Part shown: positions 1-8,419 of the stretch, piece after piece | How positions within the stretch are numbered: the first letter of the stretch is position 1 | Layout of the letters: each line of letters begins with the position of its first letter | From: Anaerolineae bacterium | GTDB taxonomy: Bacteria; Chloroflexota; Anaerolineae; 4572-78; J111 | NCBI GenBank assembly: GCA_023382535.1 | Contig: JAHDWA010000051.1 | Span: forward strand, 1-64,000 | Reading direction: 5' to 3' | Length of the DNA: 64,000 bases | Notes under the pieces: model-generated | Databases searched by the model: none | What the model was told of the DNA's origin: nothing | Seen by the model: the letters and a program-made list of their open reading frames with translations, nothing else | Position numbers and translations under genes: made by a program

Positions 1-1
1 T

Positions 2-613
2 GGCAAGGTTGGCTCGGCTGTCGCTAACATCTTAGCCCAGGAGTATGGCTGTAAGCTTGTAGCCGTCAGCGATGTAAGCGGCGGTCTGTATAACCCATAC
101 GGCCTTGATTTGCCCGCTTTGACTGAATACGTCCGCCATAATCCTGGCCTGCTGCTCTCTGAATGCAGCGCCGATGGCCAGGCCGACTCGATCACCAACG
201 CCGAACTGTTCACGCTCGATGTGGACGTGCTGATCCCGGCGGCGATTGAAAATCAGCTCACTGCCAAGAATGCCCATCAGCTTCGCGCCAGCCTGATCGT
301 GGAGGGCGCTAATGGACCGACGACTTTCGAGGCCGAGGCAATTCTCCGGGAGCGCGCTATTCCCATCGTTCCCGATATCCTGGCCAATGCCGGTGGGGTC
401 ATCTGTTCCTACTTCGAGTGGGTGCAGGGGCTGCAATGGTTCTTCTGGGATGTGGCCGAGGTGCGTAAACAACTGGCTAAAATGATGGAGCAGGCTTTCA
501 ACGAGGTCTGGTCGCTGTCCAGCGAGCGGAATCTTGACCTGCGGACAGCGGCTTATCGGCTGGCTGTGCACCGGGTCGCTGAGGCCATTCAGCAGCGCGG
601 CCTGTTCCCTTAA
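2..613 (+). CDS. gdhA: Glutamate dehydrogenase, C-terminal part (5' end outside window)
   Basis: Open from base 2 with no start codon, so the N-terminus lies upstream of the window. The fragment begins inside the dinucleotide-binding domain (GKVGSAVANIL, the second half of a Rossmann GxGxxG region). It contains the family signatures AAIENQLTAKNA and VEGANGPTT and ends in the usual helical tail. The enzyme interconverts glutamate and 2-oxoglutarate plus ammonia using NAD(P)+. The Glu/Leu/Phe/Val dehydrogenase family is certain; glutamate as substrate is the likeliest reading, but the substrate pocket is not in view. A ribosome site for the next gene lies 40 bp downstream. Confidence 0.9.
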   Translation, partial: GKVGSAVANILAQEYGCKLVAVSDVSGGLYNPYGLDLPALTEYVRHNPGLLLSECSADGQADSITNAELFTLDVDVLIPAAIENQLTAKNAHQLRASLIVEGANGPTTFEAEAILRERAIPIVPDILANAGGVICSYFEWVQGLQWFFWDVAEVRKQLAKMMEQAFNEVWSLSSERNLDLRTAAYRLAVHRVAEAIQQRGLFP

Positions 614-661
614 ACAGGGCTATTCCGATGGTCAATAAGCAACCATTAAAGGAGATTAACG

Positions 662-1219
662 ATGACCCTGACTTTTTCTCACCCCGGAACTATTGACGCC
701 TTTTCTCCTACCCAGGTCACTCATCTGGAAAAGGTAGCTAAAAAAATCTGCAACACGGCACTGGCCGAGGCCTCTATCAGGCTAATGCCGGTCCAACAGG
801 ATTTGGGTCTGGAGTACCTGTTCCAACATCGCAATTTTGTCCAGGACTTCAAGTATAGCCTGGCTAAAGAGGTGGCCCAAACCCTGGCCCAACACGACAA
901 GCGCGTCCAGGCCGTCTACTGGTTCGAGCCAGCGGCCAATCCCGATGTTGAGGCAGGAGAGTATTTCCTTGTGGGGCCCACCATCCATCTGCTGGTGTTG
1001 GTGGAAGCGGCTTCCGCCGCGCTGGACACCTTTGTAGCTGTGCTGGAGCGGGGGCTTATCGAGTGCCTCAAAGAGCTGCCCTCAGTCTTATTTACCGAGT
1101 GTCGCCTGCTCCTCGATGTCAATCTGGTGACGCCAGAGGCCGTTGAGCACCGGACCGGCTTGGCCAATCTGCTGTCATCCATCTTTGCCCCACCCCTCAA
1201 GTTGTGGGAACGGACATAG
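662..1219 (+). CDS. Hypothetical protein, 185 aa
   Basis: I do not recognise this gene. The start is set by AAAGGAG ending 7 bases before the ATG. The product is soluble, with no signal peptide or membrane segment. It mixes predicted helices with a short beta-rich centre (residues ~80-125, AVYWFEP to LLVLVEAAS). It has one late Cys (FTECRLLLDVN). It follows the glutamate dehydrogenase gene by 48 bp and may be co-transcribed with it. No function is proposed. Confidence 0.7.
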   Translation: MTLTFSHPGTIDAFSPTQVTHLEKVAKKICNTALAEASIRLMPVQQDLGLEYLFQHRNFVQDFKYSLAKEVAQTLAQHDKRVQAVYWFEPAANPDVEAGEYFLVGPTIHLLVLVEAASAALDTFVAVLERGLIECLKELPSVLFTECRLLLDVNLVTPEAVEHRTGLANLLSSIFAPPLKLWERT

Positions 1220-1300
1220 GGGCAATTTAGCCATCTGACACCTCTGTTGAGAACAGAAGGGAAACCCCAATCATAAACTAAATTTATGAGGAGCTTAAAG

Positions 1301-1594
1301 ATGAGATATAAGAGTGTGAATGATTTACCAGAAGTCTTACGAGATTTGTTACCCAATAAAGAGGCCCAACAGGTTTATCTCGAGGCGTATAACGAAACCT
1401 GGGACGCCTACCATCAGGATGAAGAAAGGGGACAACTATCTCGCGACGCCGAAGCCCATCGGGATGGCTGGGCGGCCGTTCAACGAGAGTTTGTCCAGGA
1501 TCGGGAAAAGGGCGGTTGGTATCGCAAAGGCGAAGGGTATCAAGAAGAGAAGGCTGAGGGTTTCATCGAGAAAATCAAAAGTTTAGTCATGTAG
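1301..1594 (+). CDS. ChaB-like protein
   Basis: A small acidic/basic protein of 97 aa that begins MRYKSVNDLPEVLRDLLP. This is the typical N-terminus of the ChaB family (DLP...LP...AQ..Y..A.N..W), once annotated as a cation transport regulator although its molecular role is unsettled. I chose the ATG at 1301 because GAGGAG sits 7 bases upstream; the ATG 15 bases earlier has no ribosome site. The C-terminal half carries the family's AH..GW..V motif (AHRDGWAAVQREF). It is followed by a general-stress-type gene, which fits a stress cluster. Confidence 0.75.
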   Translation: MRYKSVNDLPEVLRDLLPNKEAQQVYLEAYNETWDAYHQDEERGQLSRDAEAHRDGWAAVQREFVQDREKGGWYRKGEGYQEEKAEGFIEKIKSLVM

Positions 1595-1661
1595 ATTGGA
1601 ACTATCAATTGCAGAAGATGTTTTCAGATACTCAAAATAATCTCGTGAATGGAAGCCAACT

Positions 1662-2009
1662 ATGAAGATCGTAACTGGATTGTTTCACAGCCATCAAGAG
1701 GCCAAACAGGCCCTCGCTACCCTCGAGCGACACAGATTCAGTTGCAACGAGGGAGTGACCTTGATTGACCCAAGCAAACATTCTCATGCTTCGCTTGATG
1801 AACAAGCAGCAAGTACGCTCGACGTCAGCCTGGTCCGGCTGGGTATTTCGGCGCAAAAAGCCCCCTCATATTCTCGAAGCTTAAAGCAGGGTGGTAAACT
1901 CATCGTGGTCAAAGTAGAGGATCACCGTGCTCTGGAAGCATTAAACCTGCTATATGAGGCTGGCGCCGCCGAATCAGATTATCGAGCCTTGGTCCATCGC
2001 GGCGAGTGA
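1662..2009 (+). CDS. General stress protein 17M-like domain protein
   Basis: A 115-residue soluble protein that opens MKIVTGLFHSHQEAKQALATLERHRF, an alpha/beta pattern seen in the YflT/GSP17M-like 'heat induced stress' domain. In that domain a FxxxxxAxxAxxxLxxxGF helix follows the first strand. A second half-repeat occurs near the C-terminus (GGKLIVVKVEDHRALEALNLLYEAGA). The role in the family is poorly known. No catalytic motif is visible. It sits between the ChaB-like gene and a DoxX-like membrane gene, all on the same strand. Confidence 0.6.
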   Translation: MKIVTGLFHSHQEAKQALATLERHRFSCNEGVTLIDPSKHSHASLDEQAASTLDVSLVRLGISAQKAPSYSRSLKQGGKLIVVKVEDHRALEALNLLYEAGAAESDYRALVHRGE

Positions 2010-2066
2010 TATAACAGAGCGGACAAGGGGAAGTAATTGTCTTTTGTACAGAGGTAGAGGTTGACC

Positions 2067-2594
2067 ATGAATTACCTGCTTAACCAAAGCATAGTGGGGA
2101 GAAATTTTGATAGACTCGACCAGGCCATCACTCGTTGGATGGCCCGCTATGGCATGTTCATTTTACGAATTGGATTGGGAATTGTCTTTTTCTGGTTCGG
2201 CGCTTTGAAGCTCATCCCCGGCCTTAGCCCGGCCGAAGATCTGGTCCGTCACACCATTTACCTGGTAGACCCCAACCTCTTTGTGCCGATCTTGGCTATT
2301 TGGGAGGTCCTGATCGGGTTGGGCTTGATTTTCGGCAAATATATGCGGGCTACTTTACTGTTGCTCTTTTTACAGATGCCGGGCACAGCCTTGCCCCTGG
2401 TCATCTTGCCCGAAGTCGTCTGGACTGCCTTTCCCTATGGCCTGACCCTGGAGGGCCAATACATCATCAAAAATCTTGTCCTAATCGGCGCAGGTCTGGT
2501 GTTAGGGGGCACAGTTCGGGGCGGTCGGCTTGATCCAGAACCTCGGCCAGGCTCGTGCTCTCCTTGCGTTCAGGCAGGAACATTGATTTCCTGA
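2067..2594 (+). CDS. DoxX-family integral membrane protein
   Basis: About 175 residues with four hydrophobic segments, at residues ~30-50, 70-90, 95-125 and 135-155. The first ([19 protein letters not shown]) is the hallmark opening of DoxX/DUF417-like proteins, and the remaining helices follow the family layout. The ATG at 2067 follows GAGGT at a normal distance. Members are quinone- or thiol-associated membrane proteins of largely unknown role. The C-terminal ~20 residues (Pro/Cys rich) look unstructured. Confidence 0.7.
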   Translation: MNYLLNQSIVGRNFDRLDQAITRWMARYGMFILRIGLGIVFFWFGALKLIPGLSPAEDLVRHTIYLVDPNLFVPILAIWEVLIGLGLIFGKYMRATLLLLFLQMPGTALPLVILPEVVWTAFPYGLTLEGQYIIKNLVLIGAGLVLGGTVRGGRLDPEPRPGSCSPCVQAGTLIS

Positions 2595-2643
2595 TAACGT
2601 GGTCTTACTCCCCAAATTTAGAGTTGCTGCAATCCACAGGCTC

Positions 2644-2692
2644 TTGACAAGTTTCTCTTCTTAAGTATAATAGTAGTTGTAATAACAACTAC
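2644..2692 (+). promoter_or_regulatory. Sigma70-type promoter with overlapping operator of the TrmB-type gene
   Basis: TTGACA (2644-2649), a 16 bp spacer and TATAAT (2666-2671), followed at once by a perfect inverted repeat GTAGTTGT/ACAACTAC (2673-2680 and 2685-2692) where the transcript should start. The ATG of the regulator gene is 15 bp further on. An operator over the start site just upstream of a regulator gene suggests autoregulation; that last point is inference. Confidence 0.75.
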
Positions 2693-2706
2693 GCTTTGGA
2701 GAAATA

Positions 2707-3612
2707 ATGAATTACTCAATAACCTCCTTGCAGCAACTTGGCTTCTCAGAATATGAGGCGCGGGCGTACACTGCCTTGCTCCAGCACAGTCCTCTCAATG
2801 GTTACGAGTTGGCTAAATTATCCGGCTTGCCTCGGGCCAATATCTACGGCGTGTTACAAAAGTTGGAAGAGCGGGGAGCGGTGATCCGGCTCGACATACC
2901 TGGAGGCGTACAATATGCCCCCCTGCCGGCCGAGGAACTCATCCAGCGGCTCCGCACTCAATTCCAGGAAACCCTGGACACCGCTCAGCAGGCATTAAAC
3001 GAGATCAGTAGTCCAGCCGAATACGAGTATGTAGGCAATACGCGGGGTTATCCCGCGTTATTAGAACACGCCCGCGCCCTCCTCAATGCTGCTCAGGAAC
3101 GGGTTCTCCTGGCCATTTGGCCTCAGGAAGCTTTGAACTTGGCCGAGCCCCTGGCCCAGGCAGATGCACGAGGTGTAGAGATAACCACCCTTTGCCTGGC
3201 TGCTTGCCCCCAGGAGTGTGGCGGCTGCCGGGGCCAGATTTATCGTTACCAGGTTGCCCCCGAACAGCGACGCCAACGTTGGTTAGTTGTGGTGCCGGAT
3301 AGAGCCGAGGTTCTGACCGGCGAAATTGGTCCAGGTGAAGAAGCTTTAGCCATCCGCACCCGCCATCGGCTCCTGGTAGAGCTGGCCACCTGGTATATTC
3401 GCCACAGCATTGCTGTGGCAGCGATCGTGAGTGATTTGGGGAGCCGCCTGGGAGAGCTACTGAGGGTGGAGACCCAGGCGATACTCGGCTCCCTTGATCC
3501 TAATGAACAGAAGGAGGGCTGGTTGGAGCAGATGATCCGCCTTGTAGGTCGCCAGGGTAATGGAGCAATCTCCCCTGCGGATGATCCTTCCGAGAAGAAG
3601 ATCACCGCTTAG
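2707..3612 (+). CDS. TrmB-family transcriptional regulator
   Basis: Residues 1-70 form a winged helix-turn-helix typical of TrmB/SugR regulators (LGFSEYEARAYTALL, then GLPRANIYGVLQKLEERG). Residues ~110-260 match the phospholipase-D-like effector domain of the family (YVGNTRGYPALLEHARALL opening). Many TrmB proteins bind sugars; the ligand cannot be read here. A Cys cluster at residues ~160-175 (CLAACPQECGGC) could bind metal or sense redox, which is unusual for the family. The gene has its own promoter and operator and precedes folE by 32 bp, so the two may be linked. Confidence 0.8.
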   Translation: MNYSITSLQQLGFSEYEARAYTALLQHSPLNGYELAKLSGLPRANIYGVLQKLEERGAVIRLDIPGGVQYAPLPAEELIQRLRTQFQETLDTAQQALNEISSPAEYEYVGNTRGYPALLEHARALLNAAQERVLLAIWPQEALNLAEPLAQADARGVEITTLCLAACPQECGGCRGQIYRYQVAPEQRRQRWLVVVPDRAEVLTGEIGPGEEALAIRTRHRLLVELATWYIRHSIAVAAIVSDLGSRLGELLRVETQAILGSLDPNEQKEGWLEQMIRLVGRQGNGAISPADDPSEKKITA

Positions 3613-3644
3613 GTATCTGTAATTAGAAGGAGTGTTTTTAGTAA

Positions 3645-4301
3645 ATGTTACAATTGAATCAATTGGATTTTGTTGAAAAGGCCGAATTCGGCGAATTTGT
3701 CCCCTCTAATGATCCAGTAGCCCACTTGACTCGAAATCTGCTGCTTAGCCTGGGTGAAGACCCCACTCGAGAAGGGTTACAGCGGACTCCGGAACGAGTC
3801 GCCCGCATGTATGAAGAACTCCTGGCCGGCTACCAGATGGACCCGGTGGCCTTGATCAATGGGGCTATTTTTGAGGCCGATTATGATGATATTGTCGTCG
3901 TCCGGGATATTGATTTCTTCAGTCTGTGCGAACATCACCTGCTACCGTTCTACGGTCAAGCGCACGTCGCGTATATTCCAGATGGTAAGATCCTGGGCCT
4001 TTCCAAGGCGCCACGAACTGTGGAGATGTTTGCCCGGCGCTTACAAGTTCAGGAGCGCATGACCCAGCAGATTGCCGAATTTCTGGAGACTGTCCTCCAG
4101 CCCAAGGGAGTGGCCGTCGTCGTCGAGGCAGCGCATATGTGCGCCCGCATGCGGGGGATCAAGAAAAATGGGACCTATATGGTAACGAGAGCCATGCGAG
4201 GTGTTTTTAAGACCAATCGCCAGACCCGCAATGAGGTGATGGCTGTTCTGCAGAACGGAAATACAGATACTGCTGAGAGCATAAGTTCTCGCGGTGGATA
4301 A
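3645..4301 (+). CDS. folE: GTP cyclohydrolase I
   Basis: Converts GTP to 7,8-dihydroneopterin triphosphate, the first step of tetrahydrofolate and pterin synthesis. The 218 aa length is normal. Visible signatures are [13 protein letters not shown], the zinc site [10 protein letters not shown] with a later Cys in AHMCARMRG, and [14 protein letters not shown]. The zinc ligands Cys-His and the second Cys are all present, so the enzyme looks active. It overlaps no neighbour but is followed within 50 bp by an oxidoreductase gene on the same strand. Confidence 0.95.
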   Translation: MLQLNQLDFVEKAEFGEFVPSNDPVAHLTRNLLLSLGEDPTREGLQRTPERVARMYEELLAGYQMDPVALINGAIFEADYDDIVVVRDIDFFSLCEHHLLPFYGQAHVAYIPDGKILGLSKAPRTVEMFARRLQVQERMTQQIAEFLETVLQPKGVAVVVEAAHMCARMRGIKKNGTYMVTRAMRGVFKTNRQTRNEVMAVLQNGNTDTAESISSRGG

Positions 4302-4350
4302 AAATCTAACTAACTTTCGTATTCATTTAGACCTATTACAGGAGACAACG

Positions 4351-5547
4351 ATGTGGCACTATAAATATCTTATTATTGGCGGCGGGATGACTGCCGATGC
4401 GGCGATAGATGGCATTCATCAAGTAGACCCTGAAGGCGCTATCGGGCTGATCGGCGCCGAAGTTAAGCCGCCCTATAATCGCCCACCCCTGACCAAGGGG
4501 TTGTGGCAAGGGAAACCGTACGAAAAGATATGGCGCGGGACACCGGCCAAGGAAGGCGTGACCCTGCACCTGGGGCGAACGGTCCAGAGCCTGGACCCGA
4601 CAAACAAGTGCGTGACCGATGATCAGGGGAGCGTCTATACCTTTGAAAAACTGCTCCTGGCTACGGGGGGAACGCCGCGACGCCTTCCTTTTGGGGGCGA
4701 TGAGATCATCTACTACAGAACTGTGGCTGATTATCACCGCCTGCGAACGCTCACCGAACAGGGTCAGCGCTTCGCGGTCATTGGCGGCGGCTTTATTGGC
4801 TCGGAGATTGCCGCAGCCCTGGCGATGAATGGGAAGGAAGTGACGATGATCTTTCCCGATACGGGCATTGGGCAGCGCATTTTCCCAGGTGACCTGGTTC
4901 AATTCCTGACTGATTTCTATCGTCAAAAAGGAGTCGAGATTGTAGCGGGAGCAACGGCGACTGGCCTGGAAAAATCTGACGGGCGCTGGGTTCTAAAGAT
5001 TCGTGACGACCAAAACGGTAATGACCGAGACATCGTAACCGATGCGGTTGTGGCGGGGATTGGCATCCAGCCGAATGTCGAACTGGCTAAGTCAGCCGGG
5101 CTGGAGGTAGATAACGGCATTTTAGTTGATTCCTCTCTGCGGACGAGCCAGCCTGATATCTACGCGGCTGGGGATGTGGCCTCCTTCTATAACCCCGCCC
5201 TGGGAACACGCCTGCGGGTGGAACACGAGGATAATGCCAATACGATGGGCAAGCTGGCTGGTCAGGCCATGGCGGGCGAGAGGGTAGCTTACCATCACCT
5301 ACCCTTCTTTTACTCGGATCTGTTTGAGTTAGGCTATGAAGCCGTTGGTGAACTGGACTCCCGTCTGGAGACCGTGGCGGATTGGCAGGAACCGTACCGT
5401 AAAGGCGTCGTATACTATTTACGGGAGGGCCGGGTTCGCGGGGTGCTGCTGTGGAATGTGTGGGAGCAGGTCGAGGCGGCCCGGGAACTGATTGCCCAAC
5501 CTGGCCCATTGGGGCGGGAAAACTTAAAAGGGAGGCTGCCAGCGTAG
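4351..5547 (+). CDS. FAD-dependent NAD(P)H oxidoreductase (ferredoxin-reductase/AIF-like)
   Basis: A 398 aa flavoprotein of the pyridine nucleotide-disulphide oxidoreductase superfamily. The N-terminal FAD Rossmann motif is IIGGGMTADAAIDGI, the NAD(P) motif is AVIGGGFIGSEIAAAL (residues ~143-158), and the FAD-binding end motif is IYAAGDVASF (~270). The C-terminal domain is of the rubredoxin/ferredoxin reductase type. No redox-active CxxC or CxxxxC pair is seen, so it is not a thioredoxin- or lipoamide-type enzyme. The start at 4351 follows GGAGA at 7 bases; an in-frame start 57 bases upstream would overlap folE and has no ribosome site. The electron acceptor is unknown. Confidence 0.85.
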   Translation: MWHYKYLIIGGGMTADAAIDGIHQVDPEGAIGLIGAEVKPPYNRPPLTKGLWQGKPYEKIWRGTPAKEGVTLHLGRTVQSLDPTNKCVTDDQGSVYTFEKLLLATGGTPRRLPFGGDEIIYYRTVADYHRLRTLTEQGQRFAVIGGGFIGSEIAAALAMNGKEVTMIFPDTGIGQRIFPGDLVQFLTDFYRQKGVEIVAGATATGLEKSDGRWVLKIRDDQNGNDRDIVTDAVVAGIGIQPNVELAKSAGLEVDNGILVDSSLRTSQPDIYAAGDVASFYNPALGTRLRVEHEDNANTMGKLAGQAMAGERVAYHHLPFFYSDLFELGYEAVGELDSRLETVADWQEPYRKGVVYYLREGRVRGVLLWNVWEQVEAARELIAQPGPLGRENLKGRLPA

Positions 5548-5598
5548 TAGCTGAAGGCTTAACTGCCCAAATAGCACGAGTTATCAAAAGGAGATATG

Positions 5599-6264
5599 AT
5601 GAAAATTTTTTTAGATACAGCGGTATTGGATGAAATTCGAACGGCGGCTGAGTGGGGAATTTTGGATGGCGTGACCACGAACCCTACCCTGGCCGCCAAA
5701 GCGGGTCGAGCGTTTCAAGAAAATATTCTGGCGATTAGTGAGATTATTGGCGAACGAGCGACAGTCAGCGCCGAAACGGTGAGCCTGGAGGCAGACGCGA
5801 TGGTGCGCGAGGCCAAGTTGGTGACTTCGTGGGCGCCGAATGTGATTGCTAAAATTCCCTGCACTTCTGAGGGGATAAAAGCGGTCTGGCAGTGTACTCA
5901 AGCCGGGATACCCACCAACGTCACCCTGGTCTTCAATGCCACTCAAGGGCTACTGGCGATGAAAGCCGGCGCGACTTATGTTAGCCCTTTTGTGGGCCGC
6001 ATTGACGATATGGGCCAGAATGGGCTGGAGGTCGTCAAGCAGCTTACCCAAATCAAGCGAATTTATGGCTTCACGACGGAAGTGCTGGCCGCCAGTATTC
6101 GCCATCCCTTGCACGTGATCGAGGCGGCATTGGCCGGGGCTGACATTGTGACCATGCCCTTTACCGTGCTCATGCAGATCGTCAAACACCCCCTCACGGA
6201 TGTAGGTCTGGAGCGCTTCCTCAAGGATTGGCGGACCATCCCTCCAGAGTTGCGGCCTTTCTGA
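5599..6264 (+). CDS. fsa: Fructose-6-phosphate aldolase / small transaldolase
   Basis: A 221-residue TIM-barrel enzyme of the short transaldolase (FSA/TalC) group. It opens MKIFLDTA, has the motif GVTTNPTL, and carries the Schiff-base lysine in NVIAKIP, which falls at residue 85 exactly as in FSA. The ends TNVTLVFN and SPFVGRIDDMG are also family signatures. I prefer the second of two tandem ATGs, giving AAGGAG a 5-base spacing and the canonical N-terminus. Whether it acts as transaldolase (pentose phosphate pathway) or as an aldolase cannot be settled from the sequence. Confidence 0.88.
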   Translation: MKIFLDTAVLDEIRTAAEWGILDGVTTNPTLAAKAGRAFQENILAISEIIGERATVSAETVSLEADAMVREAKLVTSWAPNVIAKIPCTSEGIKAVWQCTQAGIPTNVTLVFNATQGLLAMKAGATYVSPFVGRIDDMGQNGLEVVKQLTQIKRIYGFTTEVLAASIRHPLHVIEAALAGADIVTMPFTVLMQIVKHPLTDVGLERFLKDWRTIPPELRPF

Positions 6265-6491
6265 ACGGGGGCATGCGAGCTAAAAATTCTTGTCTGACCG
6301 AGCAGTACAACGCTGATGAGCTATTTATCACGCAGATTAAGAAGAAGATTGAATCGCGATCAGTATGCCTCTTCTCTTACATTCGCTCTTGGTTTTAGAA
6401 TGAGCGCTTCAACCTCCTCACCACGTGCGGCGGGAAAGCTGGCATTTTCAGTCGAGACGTGCTAAGATCTGCTGGAGAAGAAGTATATCCC

Positions 6492-7241
6492 ATGAGCACT
6501 CGTCGCAGCACCCCCTTAAAGCCGGAAGACATTGAGCCGCAGATGTGTACCATCCACACCCGGCTGGACATCCTGAGCCGGGTGCCTTTCTTCGCCAACC
6601 TATCCAGCGAGGCGGTGGCGGAGGTCAATCAATTATTCCATGAACATGGCTACGAACCCGGGCGGCCCATTTACTATGCCGGCGACCCGGCGACCCGACT
6701 GTACGTGGTTGCTGTCGGCAAGGTAAAACTGCTCCAACATACGTTGAGCGGGCAGGATGTGCTGCTGGATATTCTGACGCCGGGTGAATTCTTTGGCAGC
6801 CTCTCGGTGTTGGGCGATGAAACCTACCCTGACACGGCCCTGGCCCAAACGATGGCTTGTATCCTGGCGATTGCCGCCACTGATTTCCAGGCTATCCTAA
6901 AGCGTTACCCGTCGGTCACGGTGACCGCCCTGGAGACGGTGGCCCGGCGGCTGAAAACAGCCAACGAGATGATTCGCCAGCTCAGCGCCCATTCCGTTGA
7001 ACACCGCATTGCCGCGGCCTTGCTCAAGCTGGCCGAGAAACTGGGCGAACCTCGGCCGGAGGGACTGCTCATCCAAATGCCTCTATCGCGGCAAGAGTTG
7101 GCAGAGATGACCGGAACCACCGTCGAGACCGCCAGCCGGGTGATGAGCCAGTTCCAAAAAGAGGGCCTCATCCGTACCGGGCGGCAGTGGGTAGCCATCG
7201 CCGATAAGCTGAGCTTAACGGCCATCGTCGCGGAGACATAG
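6492..7241 (+). CDS. Crp/Fnr-family transcriptional regulator
   Basis: A cyclic-nucleotide-binding-like jelly-roll (residues ~20-145) is followed by a Crp-type helix-turn-helix (~155-240), with QMPLSRQELAEMTGTTVETASRVMSQFQKEGLI as recognition region. The segment IPLSR(Q)ELA...T.ETVSR is typical of Fnr/Crp DNA-binding domains. Fnr-type cysteine ligands near the N-terminus are missing, so an iron-sulphur oxygen sensor is unlikely; the ligand is unknown. The ATG at 6492 is preceded by GGAGAAGAAG. The gene ends in a Rho-independent terminator. Confidence 0.85.
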   Translation: MSTRRSTPLKPEDIEPQMCTIHTRLDILSRVPFFANLSSEAVAEVNQLFHEHGYEPGRPIYYAGDPATRLYVVAVGKVKLLQHTLSGQDVLLDILTPGEFFGSLSVLGDETYPDTALAQTMACILAIAATDFQAILKRYPSVTVTALETVARRLKTANEMIRQLSAHSVEHRIAAALLKLAEKLGEPRPEGLLIQMPLSRQELAEMTGTTVETASRVMSQFQKEGLIRTGRQWVAIADKLSLTAIVAET

Positions 7242-7284
7242 CCAAATCGCCACGTAGCCCGCGAAGCGACAAAGTAACAACTTT

Positions 7285-7330
7285 AACCCCTGGCTTGATC
7301 AGATAGATCAAACCGGGGGTTTTTATTTAT
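7285..7330 (+). terminator. Rho-independent terminator after the Crp/Fnr gene
   Basis: AACCCC(TGG)... pairs with ...(CC)GGGGGTT through an inner TTGATC/GATCAA stem, followed by TTTTTATTTATTT. It lies 44 bases after the stop codon at 7241. Confidence 0.75.
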
Positions 7331-7431
7331 TTATATTGGCTGCACTTAATTGAGCTAAATCATACAAGCGCAGCACGGCTTGTGATACAGTAAGGGCAGA
7401 ATTAAATTTGAATGAAAGGAGGTTTGGAAAA

Positions 7432-7647
7432 ATGAAGACCATCTTACGCAGCCAGGAGTTTTCGTGCCCATCCTGCGTGGTCAAGATCGAGAAGGCTCTC
7501 AAGGGAGTGCCGGGTGTTGAAGAGGCCAAAGTCCACTTCAACACCGGCCGTATCGTCGTCGAACACGATCCGGGCCAGACCAACGCCGATGAGTTGATCA
7601 AGACTGTCCGGGCGGCCGGCTATGAAGCCAAAGTCGCCCCCTTCTAA
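7432..7647 (+). CDS. HMA-domain metal chaperone (CopZ-like)
   Basis: A 71 aa free-standing heavy-metal-associated domain with the ferredoxin-like pattern and CPSCVVKIEKAL as the CxxC metal site. Such proteins carry soft metals (often copper) to P-type ATPases. AAAGGAGG 8-12 bases upstream sets the ATG at 7432. The P1B ATPase two genes downstream lacks an N-terminal HMA domain, so this protein may supply it in trans; that is inference from context. Confidence 0.85.
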   Translation: MKTILRSQEFSCPSCVVKIEKALKGVPGVEEAKVHFNTGRIVVEHDPGQTNADELIKTVRAAGYEAKVAPF

Positions 7648-7706
7648 AAATATCTGAACTATCAAAACAATCAAAAGAATTTCTAGCCAAAAAGGAGCAC
7701 ACAACT

Positions 7707-8357
7707 ATGTTAGCGCAAATGAAACGAATCGGGTTCAACCTCAAGTATTGGGGCTTACTCGCCTTGGCGGTTGGGGCTATTATCTTTAGCCAACCGGCCC
7801 CGGCCTCGGCCCACTGTGACTCGATCAACGGGCCGGTCGTGGCCGCCGCCCAGGCCGCGCTGGAGCAAGGTGACGTAAGCTTGGTTTTACCCTACGTCAA
7901 GCCTGAGGCCGAGGCCGAACTGACCGCTGCTTTCCAGCATACCCTGGAAGTACGCCAGTTGGGAGCGGAAGCGCAGGAGCTGGCCGATCATTACTTCTTC
8001 GAGACGGCCGTCCGGCTGCACCGCCAGGGTGAAGGCGCCGCCTACACCGGGCTAAAAACAGAAACCGATCACGGTCCGGCTCTGGCTGCCGCCGATGAGG
8101 CCCTGGAGACAGGCTCGCTCGATACGATCTACTCTGTGCTGGATCAGGCCATGCAGCAGGGCATAGCCGAGAAGTACGAAGCCGTGCAGACGGCGCGGGC
8201 GATGGCTGCCGAAGAGAACACGGTCGAGGCCCAACGCGAGCGGGTCGAAGCGGAGTTGATCTTTGAGACCTATGTGTATGGATTGTATAACACCGCCCTG
8301 GGACAAACCCTTCACGCCGAAGGGGGTGAGGGTCAGGCTCACGGTACGGCAGAGTAA
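7707..8357 (+). CDS. Exported DUF6448-like protein
   Basis: 216 aa with an N-terminal signal-like hydrophobic segment (LLALAVGAIIFSQPAPASA) and a probable cleavage after ASA. The mature part starts with HCDSINGPVV, the signature of a group of exported proteins found with metal-transport genes (DUF6448-like). It is mostly helical, acidic and rich in alanine/glutamate. It lies between the HMA chaperone and the metal ATPase, so a periplasmic role in metal handling is plausible, but no function is established. It ends just before a strong terminator. Confidence 0.65.
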   Translation: MLAQMKRIGFNLKYWGLLALAVGAIIFSQPAPASAHCDSINGPVVAAAQAALEQGDVSLVLPYVKPEAEAELTAAFQHTLEVRQLGAEAQELADHYFFETAVRLHRQGEGAAYTGLKTETDHGPALAAADEALETGSLDTIYSVLDQAMQQGIAEKYEAVQTARAMAAEENTVEAQRERVEAELIFETYVYGLYNTALGQTLHAEGGEGQAHGTAE

Positions 8358-8370
8358 AGTATTGCGGAAG

Positions 8371-8400
8371 ACGGCCCCCAAGCGGGGGCCGTCGCTTTTA
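8371..8400 (+). terminator. Hairpin terminator/attenuator before the P1B ATPase
   Basis: Perfect 9 bp stem ACGGCCCCC/GGGGGCCGT (8371-8379 and 8384-8392) followed by CGCTTTTA. The weak T-run may let part of the transcripts pass into the ATPase gene 20 bp downstream. Confidence 0.65.
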
Positions 8401-8419
8401 GAAAGGATGAGGTACTTCG

